A DNA stretch of 64,000 nucleotides, from positions 124,001 through 188,000 of the forward strand of contig NZ_BMPY01000001.1 in NCBI RefSeq assembly GCF_014647835.1, read 5' to 3'. A program made the position numbers and the translations under genes. Source of the stretch: Microbispora rosea subsp. aerata (GTDB lineage: Bacteria > Actinomycetota > Actinomycetes > Streptosporangiales > Streptosporangiaceae). Shown piece by piece: positions 13,742 through 21,274 of this stretch (position 1 is the stretch's first letter; each line of letters starts with the position of its first letter). The notes under the pieces were generated by a model. That model did no database searches and had not been told where the DNA came from. It saw only the letters and a list, made by a program, of their open reading frames with translations.

Positions 13742-13807
13742 GGCCGGTGGTGAGCCGCCGCCGCTCGCGCGGGGCGCCCGTGCGCGCTCCCGGCGGCGTG
13801 GCGACGG

Positions 13808-14968
13808 TCAGGCCGTCTGAAGGGCGAGCCGGCGATCGCGCTGGTGCGAGTAGACGGCGATGGCGAGGCCGACCAGGGTGAGCAGGGAGCCCACGAGGTA
13901 GATCGCCGGCAGTCCCGGGCCGTTGTCGATCACCCTGCCGCCCAGCCAGCCGGCGAAGGCGGCGGAGAGCTGGAAGCCCGAGGCGTTGACCGCCACGGCC
14001 AGCGTGGGCGCCGTGCTCGCGGTGGACAGCACTCGCGTCTGCATGCCGGGGATGATGGCGAACGCCATCACGCCGACGGCGAAGGTGAGCACCACCGCCG
14101 CCACCTGGATGCCGCTCGCGGCCCAAAACAGCGCAAGCACACCGGCCAGGACGGCCAGCATGCCGATCAGCGACGGCATCAGGGCCCGGTCCGACAGCCA
14201 TCCTCCGACGAAGTTGCCGACGACGGCGCCCCCGCCGTACACCAGCAGCAGGATGGGCACGGACGAGGCCGCGAACTTGCTGACCTCGGTGAGCAGCGGG
14301 GCGATGTAGCTGAAGACCATGACGACCCCCACGTTGCCCAGCGCCGTCAGCGCGATCGCAAGCTGGACCCCGCGGTCGCCGAGGACACGCAGCTCGGACA
14401 GGACGGAGCCGGTCGTCGTGGCCTCCTGGGAGGGAACGAACCGCAGGACCAGCAGCGTGGCCAGGGCGGTGGCGATGGCGACGGCGGCGAAGGTCGCCCG
14501 CCAGCCGAAGTTCTGGCCCACGAAGGTGCCCGCCGGGGTGCCGAGGATGATTCCGAGGTTCATTCCCAAGGCGACCTTGGCGACGGCGGACGCCTGCTTG
14601 CCGGGCGGGGCCATGGAGACGGTGGTGGCGATGGCGACGGCGAAGAACGTGGCCACGATGAGCCCGGAGAGGAACCGCATGCCCAGGAGCACGACGTAGT
14701 TCGGTGCCACCGTCGAGCCGAGGTTTCCCACGATCGACACGGCGAGGAGGCTGACGATGAGTGTCTTGCGGGGAAGCCGGGCCGTCATGACGGTGACCGT
14801 CGGACCTCCGACGATCATGCCCACCGCGTAGGCGGTCACCAGCAGACCGGCGGCCGCGATCGACACCGACAGGTCCGACGCCACATCGGGCAGGATGCCC
14901 GCGATCACGAACTCGCCCGTCGTGAGGCTGAAGACGACCAGCATGAGGGAGAGGACAGGCAGTGGCAC
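13808..14968 (-). CDS. MFS efflux transporter (DHA1, AraJ/CmlR-like)
   Basis: This 386-residue protein has about twelve hydrophobic helices and the MFS loop signature after helix 2 (GGPTVTVMTARLPRKTLI). Its first helix begins directly at the N-terminus. The closest families export sugars or antibiotics such as chloramphenicol by proton antiport. GTG start with GGGAG upstream. It diverges from a MarR gene across about 100 bases holding an A/T-rich palindrome, so it is likely the MarR target. Substrate unknown. Confidence 0.88.
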   Translation of the reverse strand: MPLPVLSLMLVVFSLTTGEFVIAGILPDVASDLSVSIAAAGLLVTAYAVGMIVGGPTVTVMTARLPRKTLIVSLLAVSIVGNLGSTVAPNYVVLLGMRFLSGLIVATFFAVAIATTVSMAPPGKQASAVAKVALGMNLGIILGTPAGTFVGQNFGWRATFAAVAIATALATLLVLRFVPSQEATTTGSVLSELRVLGDRGVQLAIALTALGNVGVVMVFSYIAPLLTEVSKFAASSVPILLLVYGGGAVVGNFVGGWLSDRALMPSLIGMLAVLAGVLALFWAASGIQVAAVVLTFAVGVMAFAIIPGMQTRVLSTASTAPTLAVAVNASGFQLSAAFAGWLGGRVIDNGPGLPAIYLVGSLLTLVGLAIAVYSHQRDRRLALQTA

Positions 14969-14995
14969 GAGGCACTCCCTTAGGTCGAGTTTGAA

Positions 14996-15007
14996 TAATA
15001 CGAATTA
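14996..15007. promoter_or_regulatory. Candidate MarR operator
   Basis: TAAT-ACGA-ATTA is a perfect inverted repeat inside an island of A/T in the divergent spacer, flanked by further partial symmetry. It is placed to control both the MFS and marR promoters. MarR proteins usually bind such short palindromes. Confidence 0.45.
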
Positions 15008-15068
15008 GAACTACCACAGGAGGAGCAGCCCCGCTACACTTGTCCACAGCGAGGACGTGGGAGCTCTG

Positions 15069-15479
15069 GTGGACTTTCAGATCGATCGCGACGTGTGCAA
15101 GCTCGTCCACCAGTTCGCGCACCGGCTCGACGTCCACGTCAGGCGCGTCGCCGACGAGGTGGGCATCACCGCGTCGCAGGTCGTCGCGCTCCGTGAGCTG
15201 TCCGAGCCGATCACCGCCCGCGAGCTGGCCTCCCGGATGTCCTGCGAGCCCTCGAACGCCACCTTCGTCCTCGACCGGCTCGAGCAGCTGGGCCTGATCC
15301 GGCGCGAGCCGCACCCGACCGACCGCCGTGCCAAGCAGATCGTGCTCACCGAGGCCGGCCGGCAGCGCCGGGCCGACGTCCTGGAGCGCCTCAGCGTCGC
15401 GTCACCCCTGACCCGGCTCACCGCGGCCCAGCAGGAGTCGCTGCGCGACCTGCTCAAGTCACTCGTCGGACCGGCGTGA
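15069..15479 (+). CDS. MarR-family repressor
   Basis: The winged-helix protein of about 137 residues has the MarR core: ITASQVVALRELSEPITARELA, then CEPSNATFVLDRLEQLGLI and the wing with PTDRRAKQIVLTEAG. It most likely represses the divergent exporter and itself until a ligand binds. The GTG chosen has GGGAG five bases upstream; a GTG twelve bases earlier would add four residues. Confidence 0.88.
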   Translation: MDFQIDRDVCKLVHQFAHRLDVHVRRVADEVGITASQVVALRELSEPITARELASRMSCEPSNATFVLDRLEQLGLIRREPHPTDRRAKQIVLTEAGRQRRADVLERLSVASPLTRLTAAQQESLRDLLKSLVGPA

Positions 15480-15963
15480 CACCCGCCCTCGCCGGCGACC
15501 GCACCGCATGGAGATCAGCGCGGAGACCAGCCCTTTCCACCCGTGCCGGGCGCGTCAGCCGGACGCCGATCCGTCGGCGCGCTGAGCCGCCCGCCATGCG
15601 CTGTCAAACAAATGCCTGACATATTTCACGCTCTCTCGGTCCCGGCCTACGCCGATACGCCACTTCAGGCGGTCCGAGCTGGGGTTTCACGTCGGCCACG
15701 GGCCGGTCCCCCTGTCGCGACGGAAAAACACCGCTGTCCGGCGCCGCTGATAACGCTTTTCCAGACGCGCCGGAATTTGCCGAATGCTTTTGCCGCCCGT
15801 CCGCGCACGGCACCGGCGGCGCCGCCGCTCTCGATAGCGGCGACGGCGACGTCGGCCCACGGCGGGCGAACGGCCCGTGACCGGCTGCCGCTGGGCACCG
15901 ACCTGGACGACCGCCGTCTCCGCGCCGGGCGCACGCAACCCGCTCCGCCGTGGGGCGGCGGGG
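15480..15963. other. Intergenic stretch
   Basis: No gene with family resemblance or a good start is visible in about 480 bases. It separates marR from the convergent pirin operon. No strong terminator hairpin was found. Confidence 0.4.
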
Positions 15964-17151
15964 TCAGCCGAGGATCCGGCCGTGGCGGTCGCGCGCCTTC
16001 AGCCGCACCATCGGCATGTCGGGGGCGGGCAGCGGCCGTTCCCCTCCCGGGACCACGCCGAAGCGCTCGCCGCGCATCCAGTCGTCACGCGCCCGCGCGA
16101 TCTCCTCGTGCGAGCGGCCGACGAAGTTCCACCACATCACCAGGGGCTCCTCGAACGGCGTGCCGCCCAGCACGAACAACCGGGCCGGTCCCGCCGCCTC
16201 GATCGGGATCTCCGTACGGCCCACGCCGAGATAGAGCAGCGAGCCCGGCGCCAGCGCGACCCCGGCCACGTCGGCCGTGCCCGACATGGCCAGCACCGCG
16301 GTCTCGTACGACCAATCGACCGGCAGCCGGTGCGCTCCCGGGCCGGTGAACAGCACCTCGGCGCCGAGCAGCGGGGTGTGCACCCGGGCGGGCGAGCGCA
16401 ACGGACCGGCCTCGCCCACCACGACGGTCACCGTGACGTCCCCGTCGCGCAGCGCGGGCAGCGCGGCGTGGTGCTCGAACCTCGCCTCGCCGTGCCGGGC
16501 CTCATCCGGCAGCGCGATCCACAGCTGCAGCCCGTGCATCGTCGGCGGGCGCTCCGGCGGCGAGTGCTCGGAATGGGCGATGCCGTGACCGGCGGTCATC
16601 AGGTTGAGCTGTCCGGGTGCGATCGGCTGGATGTTGCCCAGGCTGTCGCGGTGCAGGATCTCACCCTCGGCGAGCCACGTGACCGTCTGCAGGCCGGTGT
16701 GCGGGTGCGGCGGGATCTGCATGCCCGGCCTGCCGTTCACGTCCTCCGGCCCGAAGTGGTCGACGAAGCACCACGCGCCGACCATCCGGCGCGGGCGCTG
16801 CGGGAGCAGCCGCCGCACGGTCGTGTAGCGGCCCAGCGGCACGTCGTGACCGGGCAGGAGCACGCTCCCCGGCTCCGCTCCGTCCGCACTCGCGTGCCCA
16901 GGCGCGTGACCGGGCGAAGCCGTATGACCGCCCGAACTCGCGTGGCCGGACAGTGCCCTCTCCGGCTCCGCGCCGCCGGCACCAGCGTGACCGGGCGAAG
17001 CCGTGTAACCGGGCGACCCCGTGCGTCCGCCCAAACCCGCGTGACCGGGCAGAGGCCCGCTCCCCGGCTCCGCGCCGCCGGCACCCGCGTCACCGGGCGT
17101 GCGGGTGGGCAGAGCCGTGCGGCCGTCCACGGCCGGATTTTCGGCGGTCAT
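15964..17151 (-). CDS. Pirin-family bicupin with repetitive N-terminal extension
   Basis: About 300 residues form a pirin bicupin. The N-terminal cupin holds the metal-site pattern (HPHTGLQTVTWL, then HGIAHSEHSP), so an Fe(II) or similar metal should bind. Some pirins act as quercetinases, others as redox-dependent regulators. Ahead of the domain lie about 100 residues of Gly/Ala/His/Pro-rich sequence built from imperfect repeats of an AGGAEPxxxxLxGH word. Typical pirins begin close to the PLGRYTTVRRLLPQR segment here. The extension may be genuine, or the true start may be internal; no better start with a ribosome-binding site was seen. The ATG overlaps the preceding GNAT stop (ATGA), so it is the third gene of an operon. 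Confidence 0.82.
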   Translation of the reverse strand: MTAENPAVDGRTALPTRTPGDAGAGGAEPGSGPLPGHAGLGGRTGSPGYTASPGHAGAGGAEPERALSGHASSGGHTASPGHAPGHASADGAEPGSVLLPGHDVPLGRYTTVRRLLPQRPRRMVGAWCFVDHFGPEDVNGRPGMQIPPHPHTGLQTVTWLAEGEILHRDSLGNIQPIAPGQLNLMTAGHGIAHSEHSPPERPPTMHGLQLWIALPDEARHGEARFEHHAALPALRDGDVTVTVVVGEAGPLRSPARVHTPLLGAEVLFTGPGAHRLPVDWSYETAVLAMSGTADVAGVALAPGSLLYLGVGRTEIPIEAAGPARLFVLGGTPFEEPLVMWWNFVGRSHEEIARARDDWMRGERFGVVPGGERPLPAPDMPMVRLKARDRHGRILG

Positions 17152-17483
17152 TCGGCCGCCTCCCCGCCGCCCAGGGAGAACCCGGTCCGCCGGTCGGCGG
17201 GCACCAGGTCGAGGTAGCCGGGGTGCCGCTCGATGTACCGCCGCACGAACGGGCAGAACGGCAGGACCGACAGCCCGGCGTCACGGGCGGCGTCGAGCGC
17301 CGCGCGGACCAGCGCCGAGCCGAGTCCCCGGCCTTCGAAGGCCGGATCGATCTCGGTGTGGGTGAGGGAGATTTCCCGTCCCTTGAGCCGGTAGTCGGCG
17401 AAGCCGGCGAGCGCGCCGTCCACGGTGATCTCGAAACGGCTCGCCTCGGAGTTGTCGGCGACCCGCGGTTCCGTCTGTTCCAT
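17148..17483 (-). CDS. Small GNAT-like N-acetyltransferase (YjdJ type)
   Basis: The 111-residue protein matches the short GNAT-like family (COG2388). It has the acetyl-CoA-binding segment FEGRGLGSALVRAALDAARDAG and the closing CPFVRRYIERHPGYLDLV block. Such proteins transfer acetyl groups, but the acceptors are largely unknown. GGAAGGA lies eight or so bases before the ATG. It follows the first pirin gene by 19 bases and overlaps the second pirin start by four. Confidence 0.85.
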   Translation of the reverse strand: MEQTEPRVADNSEASRFEITVDGALAGFADYRLKGREISLTHTEIDPAFEGRGLGSALVRAALDAARDAGLSVLPFCPFVRRYIERHPGYLDLVPADRRTGFSLGGGEAAE

Positions 17484-17502
17484 CGGTTTTCCTTCCGGCT
17501 CG

Positions 17503-18273
17503 TCAGGCGGCGATCGTCGCGTGCATCTCCCACACGAGGATCTCGGCGGGCTCCGTCGCGGTGACCCTCTGCCCGCCGGTGGCGGTGAACCGTACGGCGT
17601 CGCCGGTCTCCAGGGTGCCCGCGCCCTCCAGGGTGACGCTCCCCCGGGGCACGAACAGGTGCAGGAACGGCGCCTCGGGCAGCTCCACGGCGCGGCCCGG
17701 CCGGAGACGGGCGGCGTACAGCGCGGCGTACCGGTTCTTGATGCGGATGGCGGCCTCGCCCGCGTGCTTGTCCATGCCGCTGGCGACCGGCACCAGGCCG
17801 CCGGCCAGCAGGTCGCTCTCGATCTCCAGTTGCTCGTAGCCGGGAGTGATGCCGGGCTCGTCGGGGACGACCCACATCTGAACGAAGTGGACGGGCTCGT
17901 CGTGGGTGTCGCCACCGGTGAGCCGCCAGGAGTCGTTCTTCTCCGAGTGCAGGATGCCGGTGCCGGCGCTCATGCGCTGGGCCAGGCCCGGGTAGATGAC
18001 GCCGGAGTGGCCCTCGGAGTCCTGGTGGACCAGCGATCCCCGGAGCACCCAGGTGACGATCTCCATGTCGCGGTGCGGGTGGGTCTCGAAGCCGGTGCCC
18101 GGGCGGACGACGTCGTCGTTGTTGACCAGCAGCAGGCCGTGGTGGGTGTTGCCGGGGTCGTAGTGGCCGCCGAACGAGAACGAGTGCTTCGAATCCAGCC
18201 AGGAGATGCGGGTGGTGAAACGCTCGGCCGCCCGGCGGATGTCTACACGAGGGGTCAGCCTGGTCGTGGTCAT
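17503..18273 (-). CDS. Pirin-family protein (YhhW type)
   Basis: This 256-residue bicupin carries the metal-site residues in FETHPHRDMEIVTWVL and GTGILHSEKND and has normal pirin length without extension. The YhhW group includes quercetin 2,3-dioxygenases. The start was chosen at MTTTRLTPRVDI, with AGGAAAGGG upstream. It is the first gene of a pirin-GNAT-pirin operon and lies directly behind a perfect 20-base palindromic site. Two different pirins in one operon suggest a shared stress or redox signal. Confidence 0.88.
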   Translation of the reverse strand: MTTTRLTPRVDIRRAAERFTTRISWLDSKHSFSFGGHYDPGNTHHGLLLVNNDDVVRPGTGFETHPHRDMEIVTWVLRGSLVHQDSEGHSGVIYPGLAQRMSAGTGILHSEKNDSWRLTGGDTHDEPVHFVQMWVVPDEPGITPGYEQLEIESDLLAGGLVPVASGMDKHAGEAAIRIKNRYAALYAARLRPGRAVELPEAPFLHLFVPRGSVTLEGAGTLETGDAVRFTATGGQRVTATEPAEILVWEMHATIAA

Positions 18274-18295
18274 GGGTGCCCTTTCCTCGTCCCAT

Positions 18296-18315
18296 GTAGA
18301 TGATGTGTCATCTAC
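18296..18315 (-). promoter_or_regulatory. Palindromic operator upstream of the pirin operon
   Basis: GTAGATGA-TGTG-TCATCTAC is a perfect inverted repeat with eight-base arms, 22 bases upstream of the first pirin ATG. It would overlap a promoter or leader, so repression by a dimeric regulator is likely. No regulator gene is adjacent. Confidence 0.6.
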
Positions 18316-18623
18316 CGGTGCTCCGGGCGGGCGCGTCGCGGAGCGAGGATCGCAGGCGTCTTCCGGTGCGGCGGCCGGCCCGGCCGAGGTTCGCCGGCGC
18401 CCCATGAGGCAAAGCATCCCGCCGCCAACATAGTCTGACCATCCCGTAGACGGACCCGCCGGCCCCGACGGGACTGGGTGTGCGAAAGACGGCCAAGGGC
18501 CCGCGTACGCAGGCTCGGCACCGACCGCCGCGATCATCGGTCGGACCGTCACACGACCCGGCCCGTCCGAAGGGCGCGGAAACGGGATGAGGTGCCGCCG
18601 CGCCGACCTCCCCGGGTGGAGAC
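18316..18623. other. Intergenic stretch between pirin operon and CBS gene
   Basis: About 300 bases with no supportable gene. It should hold the pirin promoter, but no clear hexamers were identified. Confidence 0.4.
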
Positions 18624-19229
18624 CTAACTGACCAGTCCCTCGGGGAAGACGACGTCGGCCACGCCGGGGACGGTTCTGGCGACCATCTCGGCGATGCGGG
18701 CCGACCGCTCGTCCCCCGGGCCGTACAGCTCGACCACGCCGTCTCGTACGGCGGCGCTGAACGACGCGGTTTCCGCGCAGTCGCGCAGCGCCTCGAGCAC
18801 GTCGTCGCGGACGCGTTCGTCCCCGTGGGCCAGCAGGCCCATCAGGTCGCGCCTGCTGACGATGCCCACGAGTTCGCCGTCACGCACGACCGGGACGCTC
18901 TTCACCCCCGTCGTGACCATCAGCTCGACCACGTCCATGAGGTCGGCGTCTTCCCCCACGGTGCCGACGCGCGGCGTCATGACCTCTTCGACGAGCGCGG
19001 GCGTCCTGCCGGTGGGCAGCGCCTCGGGGCGCAGGAAGGCGCGGGGATTCGACCCGAACTCGCCGCACAGCAGGTCCATCTCGCTGACGATGCCGACCAT
19101 CCGCCCGGACTCGTCGACCACCGGCGCGGCCGTGATGTTCTGCTCGTACAGCAGGCGGACGGCCTGCTTGATCGTCGCCGTACGCCGGACCGTCACCACC
19201 GGCGTCGTCATGATCTCGCGGACCAGCAT
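18624..19229 (-). CDS. CBS-pair protein with C-terminal BON domain
   Basis: The 201-residue protein has two CBS motifs (REIMTTPVVTVRR... and EEVMTPRVGTVGED...). These together form an adenosine-nucleotide-sensing module; a BON-like domain (about residues 135-200) with weak membrane or lipid association follows. This arrangement is common in actinobacterial stress and dormancy regulons. The ATG at codon 4 of the longest frame is used because AGGAGG sits eight bases before it, while the earlier GTG overlaps that site. It follows the CapA-like gene by 12 bases and is probably cotranscribed. Confidence 0.85.
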   Translation of the reverse strand: MLVREIMTTPVVTVRRTATIKQAVRLLYEQNITAAPVVDESGRMVGIVSEMDLLCGEFGSNPRAFLRPEALPTGRTPALVEEVMTPRVGTVGEDADLMDVVELMVTTGVKSVPVVRDGELVGIVSRRDLMGLLAHGDERVRDDVLEALRDCAETASFSAAVRDGVVELYGPGDERSARIAEMVARTVPGVADVVFPEGLVS

Positions 19230-19241
19230 CGTGACCACCTC

Positions 19242-20366
19242 CTACGCGGCCGGTGCGAGGGCGAGCGTGCCCTTGGGCGCCGGACGGACCCGCACGCCGA
19301 ACTCCCGGCTGACCCGGTCGAGCGTCGCCCGCAGCCACTCGCGGTCCCCGGCGCGGGCGTGCCGCAGCCGCATGCGTACGGCCCGCATCGGCGCCATCCG
19401 CAGTTCCAGCAGCCGCCCCGAGGCCGCCTCGGCCGTCGCGAAGTACAGCAGCCGCAGGTCGTCGCGGTACTCCTCGAAACCGGTGATGCCCTCGTAGTCG
19501 TCGATGAAGTCTCCGCAGCCGTAGAGGATCAGCCGGTCCCGGTACACCTCCACCGGGCGGGGATGGTGGGAGGAGTGGCCGTGGAGGAGGTCGACGCCGC
19601 CCTCGATCAGCGCGTGCGCGAACTCGACCTGGTCGTCCTCGACCTTGTAGCCCCAGTTCGACCCCCAATGGACGGAGACGACCGCGATGTCCCCGGGCCG
19701 TTTGGCCTGCCGTACGCGATCGACGGTCTCGGCCGCGGCGTCGCGGGTGGGTCCGGGGAGGAAGGCCACGCCGGGCCGGTCACGGGTCGCCGCCCACCCG
19801 GCGGGCACGCCGCTGGACGGCATCGCGACCGCGAACACCAGGACACGTCCGCCGCCCGGGAGGGCCACGACCGCGGGCCGCCGCGCCTCGTCCTCGTCGC
19901 GCCCCGCGCCCGCCTGGTCCAGCCCGGCCCCCGCGAGCGCGTCCAGCGTGTGGACGAGCCCGCGTACGCCGAAGTCGAGCACGTGGTTGTTGGCGAGCAC
20001 GCACACGTCGGGCCGGGCCGCGGCGAGCGCGGGGAGGTTGGCCGGGTTCATCCGATAGTGCACTTCTTTGCCCGGCGCGAAGTCGCGGCTGCGGGTGACG
20101 CTGGTCTCCAGGTTCAGCACGCGCACGTCGGGGGCGGCCTCGTCCAGCACCTCCAGGGCGTCGCCCCAGGGCCAGGAGTATCCGGCCGGGCGCGGGATCG
20201 GGCCGTTCACCTCCTCGGCCAGCCCGACGTACGTGCGGGCGTCCCGGACGGACGACTCCTCCAGGGCGGGATCGCCGGGGTGCGGGAGGATCTGGTCGAC
20301 GCCCCGGCCCAGCATGACGTCACCGCACAGGAACAGCGTCACCGGATCCCCCGCCACCAACCGCAT
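19242..20366 (-). CDS. CapA-family metallophosphatase-like protein
   Basis: This 374-residue protein has the PGA_cap metallophosphoesterase motifs: GDVMLGRG near the N-terminus, NLETSVT, LANNHVLDFG, VHWGSNWGY and HGHSSHHP. CapA is linked to poly-gamma-glutamate synthesis or export in bacilli, but actinobacterial homologues often occur without capsule genes. No signal peptide is visible, which argues for a cytoplasmic protein here. The CBS-BON gene follows in the same unit. A role in polymer metabolism is a family inference only. Confidence 0.85.
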   Translation of the reverse strand: MRLVAGDPVTLFLCGDVMLGRGVDQILPHPGDPALEESSVRDARTYVGLAEEVNGPIPRPAGYSWPWGDALEVLDEAAPDVRVLNLETSVTRSRDFAPGKEVHYRMNPANLPALAAARPDVCVLANNHVLDFGVRGLVHTLDALAGAGLDQAGAGRDEDEARRPAVVALPGGGRVLVFAVAMPSSGVPAGWAATRDRPGVAFLPGPTRDAAAETVDRVRQAKRPGDIAVVSVHWGSNWGYKVEDDQVEFAHALIEGGVDLLHGHSSHHPRPVEVYRDRLILYGCGDFIDDYEGITGFEEYRDDLRLLYFATAEAASGRLLELRMAPMRAVRMRLRHARAGDREWLRATLDRVSREFGVRVRPAPKGTLALAPAA

Positions 20367-20707
20367 CTCACGCCTCCTCGGACGGCATCCGGCGGCGGGC
20401 GCAGGCCCCGCCGCCCCCGGCCATCGCCCGGCCCGGCGGACGGACCGGCGGACGGACCGGCCCCCCGCCGCCGTACGCCCCGGACGTCACACGTCCATCC
20501 TCTCTCCGGCGTGTTCGGCGGCTCCGGGCGGCGTCGCGGGTACGGCCGGGCGCGAGGCGGCGTCGCGGGTACGGCCAGACGCCGGGCGGCGTCTCCGGTA
20601 CGTCCCCCTCTGTCTCGCGCGATCACGCCCGCGCGCCGATCAGCGCTTGTAGCATCACGCGCAGGAGGCGATGGCGAGCCGGCGAACTCTCACCCAGGGG
20701 CGGGACC
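20367..20707. other. Intergenic stretch with short tandem repeat
   Basis: No gene is seen in this divergent spacer. At about 20526-20604 there are two and a half copies of a 29-base unit beginning GGCGGCGTCGCGGGTACGGC. Further left, GGACCGGCGGAC is duplicated. No known element matches. Confidence 0.4.
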
Positions 20708-21274
20708 TTGGACACACAGCCCGAATGCTCCAGCGCGGTCGCGGTCCGCGATGTCGTACGGCGGGTCGTGGCCGACTGCGCGCCGGAGGAGTCGGTCGTG
20801 GTCGAGGGGCTGCTGCACTACAGCGACGCCGAGGTGCTGGCCCGGCTGCGCCGGCGCGGGCACGGGCGCGACCCGCTGGGCTTCGGGCTCGCCGACGTCG
20901 TTCCGCTGGTGGCCCCGCTGCTGTGGCTGGTGCTGGAGAGCGCCCGCCAGAAGCTGACGGACGCGGCCGTTGACCAGGCGGCGCGCGGCTCGGCGGCACT
21001 GTGGCGGCGCATCCGGCGCCGCAAGGCGCCGCCCGAGATCATCCCTCCCCTCACACGCGAGCAGCAGGCGATGGTCAGGCGGATGGTGCTCGACGCGGCC
21101 GCCGAGGCCGGGCTGCCGGAGAGCCGGGCCAAGCAGATCGCCGACAGCGTCGGCGCCGCCCTGGCCCTGACCAAGCCGACGCCCCTGACCGAGCCGACAG
21201 CGCCGACCGAGCCATCGGCGCCGACCGAGCCGGATGAGCCGCACGGCGGAGCCGCCGGGGGAGAGCCACGGTGA
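20708..21274 (+). CDS. Hypothetical partner of the M48 protease
   Basis: The 188-residue protein is not recognised. Residues 1-60 are mixed alpha/beta, 65-80 form a short hydrophobic helix (DVVPLVAPLLWLVLESA), 95-110 are strongly basic (WRRIRRRK), and the last 40 residues are a Thr/Pro/Glu repeat (TEPTAPTEPSAPTEP) that should be disordered. The start is TTG, preceded only by a GGGGCGGG-type site. Its stop overlaps the protease start (GTGA), so the two proteins are made together. It may be a cytosolic or membrane-peripheral adaptor of the protease. Confidence 0.6.
   Translation: MDTQPECSSAVAVRDVVRRVVADCAPEESVVVEGLLHYSDAEVLARLRRRGHGRDPLGFGLADVVPLVAPLLWLVLESARQKLTDAAVDQAARGSAALWRRIRRRKAPPEIIPPLTREQQAMVRRMVLDAAAEAGLPESRAKQIADSVGAALALTKPTPLTEPTAPTEPSAPTEPDEPHGGAAGGEPR

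Noticed and set aside
15543..16349. Open frame running into the pirin region
   Set aside because: It overlaps a certain pirin gene on the other strand and is Arg/Pro low-complexity throughout.
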